Origin: Mixophyes australis
Lineage: Eukaryota; Chordata; Amphibia; Anura; Limnodynastidae
Direction of reading: 5' to 3'
Assembly: GCA_036250195.1 (NCBI GenBank)
Contig: JAVHZZ010000003.1
Location: 344,073,375-344,137,374, forward strand
DNA: 64,000 nucleotides
Below the pieces are notes generated by a model, which saw only the letters and a program-made list of their open reading frames with translations, had not been told where the DNA came from and ran no database searches. The stretch's first letter is position 1, and the number at the start of each line of letters is the position of its first letter. Position numbers and translations under genes: made by a program. Below, piece after piece: positions 58,900 to 64,000 of the stretch.

Positions 58900-59400
58900 G
58901 CTCCATCAATAAAGTATATATATAATACCTCTAATATTGTACCTGTTAATAAGGGGTATAGGTATAAGAATTGTAGCGTGTAAGTTTTTACTTAATAGAG
59001 CAATTGATTTTAAATCATGTAGCTATGGAAAAATCTTTAAAATTTATGGAGCTCTTACACGCTCAACCACACATGTTAGATATTTATTGCATTGTCTGGG
59101 TGGTATACAATGTGATAGGCAAACACCCATAAGGTTACAACAAAGATTCTATGAATACCAGAGGCATATAAAATCTAATACTGACATATGAAATATAGAG
59201 GCACTTTAACACATAGTAGAGTTCCTACTTTCCTAAAAGTCATTAATCAGCAATGGAGATACACTCGCCCTCTTAAGAAAAAAAAAAGAGAGTTTTTGGA
59301 TTTATAATATTAATACTATTGCTTCTTTTAGTTTTAACAAGAATTATTATATTGCCAATTTTTGTTGAGTAAATTCTATATTATATTGTTATATATTTGA
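58900..59400 (+). pseudogene. Penelope-like element, GIY-YIG endonuclease remnant
   Basis: The frame 58937-59191 reads YGKIFKIYGALTRSTTHVRY, then LLHCLGGIQCDRQTPIRLQQ and RFYEYQRHIKSN. This follows the Penelope-like pattern (tCsTthVIYLL.CpCg.qYVGrT..rL..R..EHqr.I). GIY and YIG positions are decayed (RYLLHC, IQCDRQ). After a frameshift ESFWIYNINTI matches the RESYWIY.L.T block near the C-terminus. Reverse-transcriptase sequence was not found. Family recognition is by eye. Confidence 0.7.
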
Positions 59401-59533
59401 ATGTCATTTTAATCTGTTAATTATTTTTTTTTAAAGAGATGATCAATTTATACCTGGCTATTTTTACTTTTACTTGAATTTAAACCTGTGGAAGAGGAAA
59501 TTATCTTAATACTTGTAAGAAAAAGGCACACTT

Positions 59534-59758
59534 GGGGGTAAATGTATCGATCTGCAATATTGGCAAATCTCTGATATTCATCAATATTGCCGGCTATATT
59601 TATAATCACAATTTGATTAAAGGCAAAACTTGCCTTTAATTAAATTGCTGTTTTAAATCTAGCCGACATTGATGATGATAAATGGTGATGATAATGATGA
59701 TGACAATGTCGCTGAATATCGGCGGTTTTCCAGAATCGCAGTTAAATACTTTTACCCC
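59534..59758. mobile_element. Harbinger-like MITE
   Basis: GGGGGTAAATGTATCG at the left and a right end of AAATACTTTTACCCC are imperfect inverted ends, with internal CTGATATTCATCAATATTGCC / GCTGAATATCGGCGG complementarity. A GATGAT run lies inside. Confidence 0.65.
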
Positions 59759-59863
59759 TTGTTCTCTGGTTAAGTGGGATCTGTGATTTTATAAATGTTC
59801 TCCATGCAATTTGTACAACATCATTTGTAAGTGCATATTTCACATTTCATCAGTGAATTCTTA

Positions 59864-60353
59864 GGGTCTGATTCATTAAGGAAAGTAAAGCAAAAAAATG
59901 AGTAACTTTGAACCTTGGCATAACCATGTTGCAATGCAAGGGGTGCAAATGAGTTTATTAATTTGCACATAGGGAAAATACTGGCTGTTTGGACGCAAAT
60001 ACTTGATAGCTTTATTTTTAAACTGACATTAAGGGCTAGATTTACTAAGCCTCGGGTTTGAAAAAGTGGGGATGTTGCCTATAGCAACCAATCAGATTCT
60101 AGCTATCATTTTGTAGGAGGTACTAAATAAATGAAAGCTAGAATCTGATTGGTTGCTATAGGCAACATCCCCACTTTTTCAAACCCGCAGCTTAGTAAAT
60201 CTAGCCCTAAAAGTTGATCTAAGACATGCTGTACCCAAATTATAAATCTGTCCTCACATTTTAAATTTACCTCCACCTCCAATACAACACGGTTTTGCTA
60301 CGGTTCAAAGTTGCTCATTTTGTTTGCTTTTCTTTCCTTAATGAATCAGGCCC
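59864..60353. mobile_element. Inverted-repeat MITE, copy 2, with nested element
   Basis: GGGTCTGATTCATTAAGGAA and TTCCTTAATGAATCAGGCCC are inverted ends. The interior (CATGTTGCAATGCAAGGGGT) matches the copy at 2280-3022. Another MITE is inserted at 60033-60207. The target duplication is ambiguous (TTA/TAA). Confidence 0.85.
60033..60207. mobile_element. Harbinger-type palindromic MITE, TSD TAA
   Basis: Ends GGGCTAGATTTACTAAGC and GCTTAGTAAATCTAGCCC are perfect inverse repeats. The palindrome extends inward almost to the centre (AATCAGATTCTAGCT / AGCTAGAATCTGATT is close to exact). TAA flanks both sides (60030-60032 and 60208-60210), the 3-bp TWA duplication expected for PIF/Harbinger. Confidence 0.93.
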
Positions 60354-60376
60354 TAAGATTCATTTACAAAACACAA

Positions 60377-61157
60377 GGAGCCTAATTAATTGAAGAACAC
60401 AATGAGAACGATTTGCGTTTTTTAAAAGCGGATGGAAAATGCAAGCAGGTACACCCATATTCAACAAAAAGGGGATCCAAAGAAATGTTTCTAGTTGAAT
60501 CTGGGTGTAAGTACGCTATGCTATATGGCACTTGCTGTATGCAGACAGACACAACACACTGCAGGATACGCACAATGCATATGTATATATAAAGTCCTGT
60601 CAGAACGCACAGATGAAAAAATTAAATGATTAAATACATTAATACCTGTTAATAATATAATCATTAATGAAAAAAACCTTAAAAAAGTAATTTATTTAAT
60701 TTTATTTTTTTAACATTTATTTCTTTTTAACTACATTTATCAGGATGTTATTAATGCATGTTGTACATAAAATGCACTTTTAAAGTTACTTTTGAATACA
60801 AACACGTTTTAGCATGCATTCGCAACATGTCACATCACTTACTCCTGCCCTGTAGCTGGTACAAATGATATGGCTGGAAATCACGTTGCTGAGAGATGCC
60901 CACAGCTTGAATGAATGTATATGCAGATGTTCATCCTTGGCATGCCCTTACTGTACATTGACTACGTGCATACACCCCTTCCCTCCTCCGGTTCCGCCTT
61001 TGATATTGTAGGCTGAGAAAGTGTTCTTTGAGTTGGAAGATGAAATGGATGCACTTGTGTTCACTGGCGTATAGTCCGTTTCTGGGCATCGACAGAGCAA
61101 TTTTTGTACACAGTATGGCATGTATCAGTATTTACGTTCCTTAGTGAATCAAGTCCT
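60377..61157. mobile_element. Possible DNA element with weak inverted ends
   Basis: GGAGCCTAATTAATTGAAGAAC at the left and CGTTCCTTAGTGAATCAAGTCC at the right are loosely inverse. No duplication and no frame. Tentative. Confidence 0.3.
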
Positions 61158-61289
61158 AGACCTGCTTTCTTATGTAAGGCATTACTAGCAAATTAGCAGT
61201 ACTAAGATATTTTGATGCCAGATTAGGATATTGACAAATAAAACAACATTGTGACAGTTCCATGCTTACAACATTTAACACAACATGGA

Positions 61290-61900
61290 AGGTATCTCTT
61301 TAACCATTTAACCTTTGGCATCCACTTTGCATTGGAAGCGTTTCAAGTAGAAAATACATAAAGAGGTTTCGGTGGTGTACCTGCTTATGTAGACAATCTC
61401 TTAGTGTATAGTAGCAGTGTGGAGGAACATAATTCCATCTTAAAAGCCATGTTTCAAAGATCAAGAGAAAAAGGAGCCAAATTCAGTATAGAAAAATGTA
61501 CACCAAGAGCAAGTGAGGGAAAGTATGTTTGCCCTATTTTATCACTGGAAGGTTTCAAACCAGATCCAAATAAAATTAAAGTAATTGTTCATATGAAATC
61601 AACTACAAACTCAACAAAAGCGGGAAGAGTTTTGGGAATGGCCAACTGCATGGAAATATTTATTCTGCTTCTTGCAGATTTTATCACCTCTGAGAGAGCT
61701 TTTAAAGGAAGCGTCTGACTTTCATTTGGAATGAAAGGAAAGTAAGGTATTTGCTAAAAAGAAACAACTCATTTCCAAGTGGAACACTGCAATATACAGT
61801 ACATGCCAAATAAGCAGATAAATAATTCAGGTCGGTGCCTCTAAACGAGAACTTGAAGCTGTATTTCTGAAAGACCACAGTCATTTATGAATGCAAGTCA
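61290..61900 (+). pseudogene. Gypsy reverse-transcriptase fragment
   Basis: Frames read degraded FGI..A.E.FQ (FGIHFALEAFQVENT), a stop, then GVPAYVDNLLVYSSSVEEHN where active enzymes have Y-x-DD. The second Asp is Asn (codon 61394-61396). The open part (61404-61718) continues KGAKFSIEKC, GFKPDPNKI, VLGMANCM, the usual gypsy block after the catalytic site. RNase H-like text follows with stops. Inactive; no flanking LTR pair. Confidence 0.85.
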
Positions 61901-62127
61901 CTCACAGACACAGATATTAAATATGTCCAGAGAAAGATGAGAAACCACGAGCCAAGACAAAACACCAATGATTAAGACAAGACCCCAACTATTTTCAAGG
62001 GAACACTTGGGGGATCATAGGTAAAGACCAGGTGGGGGGATGGAGGAATGAAATATCTAGGTATGGATAGAGTCACAAGTGTTAGGAAATCAGCAATGAA
62101 TGAATGGAAATGCCCATAAATCAGTTA

Positions 62128-62646
62128 TGTCACAATCTGCCTACAGCTTATGCATTACATGCTGCTTTGCATGGCAGCTCCTGCCTTTTTGTCCTTATTA
62201 TTGTATTTGTATTGGCAGTACCTCCATTCACCAGAGGTGCTGCTTTTGTGCCTTATTGTGTGCATTAGGGGTTAACCTTCATGTTCACCAATTATCCCAT
62301 GCACCTGGGTGTGGTTTTCCCTTTATATACCTGTCACTCCCAGCACACATTGCTGGTTATTGTTGTCCCATCCTGTGATGTCATATCCTTGTTGCAACCT
62401 GTGGATTCTTCCTCCTGCCTTGCTCCTCTGGTTCATGCCTGCTTGGAACCTGTTCATACCTCCTGCTTCCCTGCATTAGCTGTTTACCTGCTGGTTTCTG
62501 AACATTCGTATTATTCCCTGCATCAGCTTGCACCTGGTATTTACTACTGCTCTCGATTACCTGCTATTTATACTTTTCTGCAAATAAACAGAGTGTTTTC
62601 ACCATATTCGTGACTCCTAGCTGTACTCCTGTTTGTAACCGTGACA
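62128..62646 (+). mobile_element. Solo LTR, 519 bp, TSD AGTTA
   Basis: Begins TGTCACAATCTGCC and ends GTAACCGTGACA, with perfect 5-bp duplications AGTTA (62123-62127 and 62647-62651). CCCTTTATATACCTGTCACT supplies a TATA-like box near 62321, and AATAAA lies at 62583-62588. No internal region remains. Frames across it are artefacts. Confidence 0.92.
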
Positions 62647-62651
62647 AGTTA

Positions 62652-63694
62652 TGTCAATTAACAATAGGTCGCAGTTTCATTACAGTTACAGTTCATTTTC
62701 ATCCCTGAAGTTTTAAGGACTACCACTTGTCACAATTTTTTCAGTCTTGGTGTCATCTGAAGCCCAGAGGCCTAGGGTAATCTTTTCTGTAAAGAAAGTA
62801 CAATAAAAAAGACTTGTTAGGAATATTATCCACAGAGAGACATTTTTCCAGATTGGCAGCTGGTTTGGGCCTAAAGAAATATAGCAAGGCTTAATGTGAT
62901 GATGTCTTTATGAACATTGATGGTGTGCAGGTGCTGGAGGGCATACCCGTACTTATAATATCCAATCTGTTCAAGGATCCTTTTACAGATCATTGAGTCT
63001 CACAAACCAGTATCCAACATACCTGTTACCTGTGCCCTGATCCTGCTCTGTACTGACTACAGCTGCTAGCTGCCTGCCATTCTGCATTGTTTGGCTACAA
63101 TTTAATTCTTTGACTGTAGTGTGTGTGTGCATGGACATCTTGCTTCTATGCGTTGCTGTGCCATTGCTGTACTTCTGTGCACTATCTAAGGTTTAAGCCT
63201 ATACTTGAACTATTGATGTGCTCTGTCCCTGCATTGCCTTTGTCCGGATCTACCTGCAGCTTCACATTTTTTTCTCTCTTTACCTTTACGGGTGTCAATT
63301 CTGAACTTCTTCCAGCTTGTCCATTTCATTGCTTATTGATGTGATTATGCTAGAGGTAGAAGTTATTAGCAGCTGTGGTCTAGTCCTGCCTGAGTTCAAA
63401 ATAGTTCCTGACACCACTATTGTACACTAATAACTTTTACCAAAGTGTATAGATTTACAGTATTGTCCTATTGAATCCTCTGTGAATAAAATCAAAGTAA
63501 GTCACATTCTATAGTAATGTTAACTGTTACCCTTGGCTCGTTAAATGACTGAACAAGATTATATATTATCTATTATTGTATATTCCATTTTCCTTCACAC
63601 AAGTACTAGCTAGCCATTGATAGTAGGAACTCTCCTCTCCCAACTAAATTATAGAAACAAGTTTCAGCCTTCGAAGCAGACTATATTTACGTAT
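62652..63694. other. Non-coding stretch, partly LTR-like
   Basis: Between about 62995 and 63410 pyrimidine-rich CTGCCTGCC/CCTGATCCTG text resembles gypsy LTRs, but I could not find TG..CA ends with a duplication. Confidence 0.35.
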
Positions 63695-64000
63695 CAAATA
63701 ATCGTCATCATCATCAACATATATTTATATAGCACCAGCAAATTCCGTAGCTCTTTTAAATTGGGAGCAAACATTAATAAAACAATACTGGGTAATACAT
63801 ACAGACAGATAGGTAAGAAAGCCCTGCTCACAAGCTTACAATCTATGGGAAAATGGGAGTTGGATACACAAGGGCATGTGCTACATCATATTGCACTTTG
63901 GTCCAGCTAGCATGCAAAGATAAAAAGTATTGAGTGGGCTGTGTGGTCAATCACACAGCAATGTTCGTCAGAGGGTTGTTGTCTTGTGTTAGCTGTGTAG
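63695..64000 (-). repeat. LINE 3' end, minus strand, cut by window edge
   Basis: Starts with an (ATC)n-type run, then TTTATATAGCACCAGCAAATT, ACAATACTGGGTAATACAT, CTTACAATCTATGGGAAAAT and GGGCTGTGTGGTCAATCACA. I recall this as a common amphibian L2/CR1-type 3' end. It continues past the window. Confidence 0.65.

Noticed and set aside
62995..63410. Another solo LTR
   Set aside because: Composition fits, but no TG..CA ends with a 5-bp duplication could be found.

Overview
The window reads as vertebrate intergenic or intronic DNA, most probably from a frog or other amphibian. It is AT-rich, and no open frame on either strand resembles a working host gene. It is almost wholly transposon debris of many classes: hAT, Harbinger-like and Tc1 DNA transposons, L1- and L2-type LINEs, a Penelope-like element, tRNA-headed SINEs, gypsy-type solo LTRs and a tyrosine-recombinase element. 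That mixture, and several repeat ends I recall from frog genomes, point to Anura. Species cannot be fixed from sequence alone.

Layout. 1-6 kb: an old dispersed repeat (copy A) interrupted by a LINE-type tail and a terminal-inverted-repeat element, then a hAT MITE with a perfect 8-bp duplication. 6.8-12.8 kb: two degenerate L1-type LINEs around a hAT-type end that carries a clear 18S rRNA-derived segment; a solo LTR (11213-12406) sits inside the second LINE. 14-15.3 kb: a retroelement ORF1-like remnant and a very uniform 34-bp minisatellite. 17.8-20 kb: a hAT-like element with an 8-bp target duplication (copy 1). 20-28 kb: a gypsy-type solo LTR, SINEs, hAT MITEs and an L2 3' end. 29-39 kb: a probable LTR, Tc1 fragments and a broken tyrosine-recombinase gene split by a solo LTR. 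39.6-41.8 kb: copy B of the repeat at 1.6-3.2 kb, with three insertions that copy A lacks. 42.8-45.6 kb: hAT-like copy 2 in the opposite orientation to copy 1. 46-57.9 kb: AT repeats, MITEs, a minus-strand solo LTR, a second copy of the 11.2-kb LTR with a nested MITE, and a Tc1 C-terminal half. 58-64 kb: a 200-bp-arm foldback, a Penelope-like endonuclease remnant, nested MITEs, a gypsy reverse-transcriptase fragment, another solo LTR and a LINE tail.

The best candidate for something undescribed is the 18S rRNA-derived sequence inside hAT-type elements. The two complete copies keep the same 44-bp block near one terminus, and a third relative holds about 175 bp of 18S. Next in interest are the contrasting internal tandem arrays of the two copies (four 100-bp units against nine 99-bp units), the nested-insertion record readable from paired copies within the window, and a MITE whose 52-bp stem places a consensus splice donor on both strands. 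All protein remnants are fossils with stops, frameshifts or lost catalytic residues. Identities rest on reading by eye and on recalled family patterns, not on database searches.
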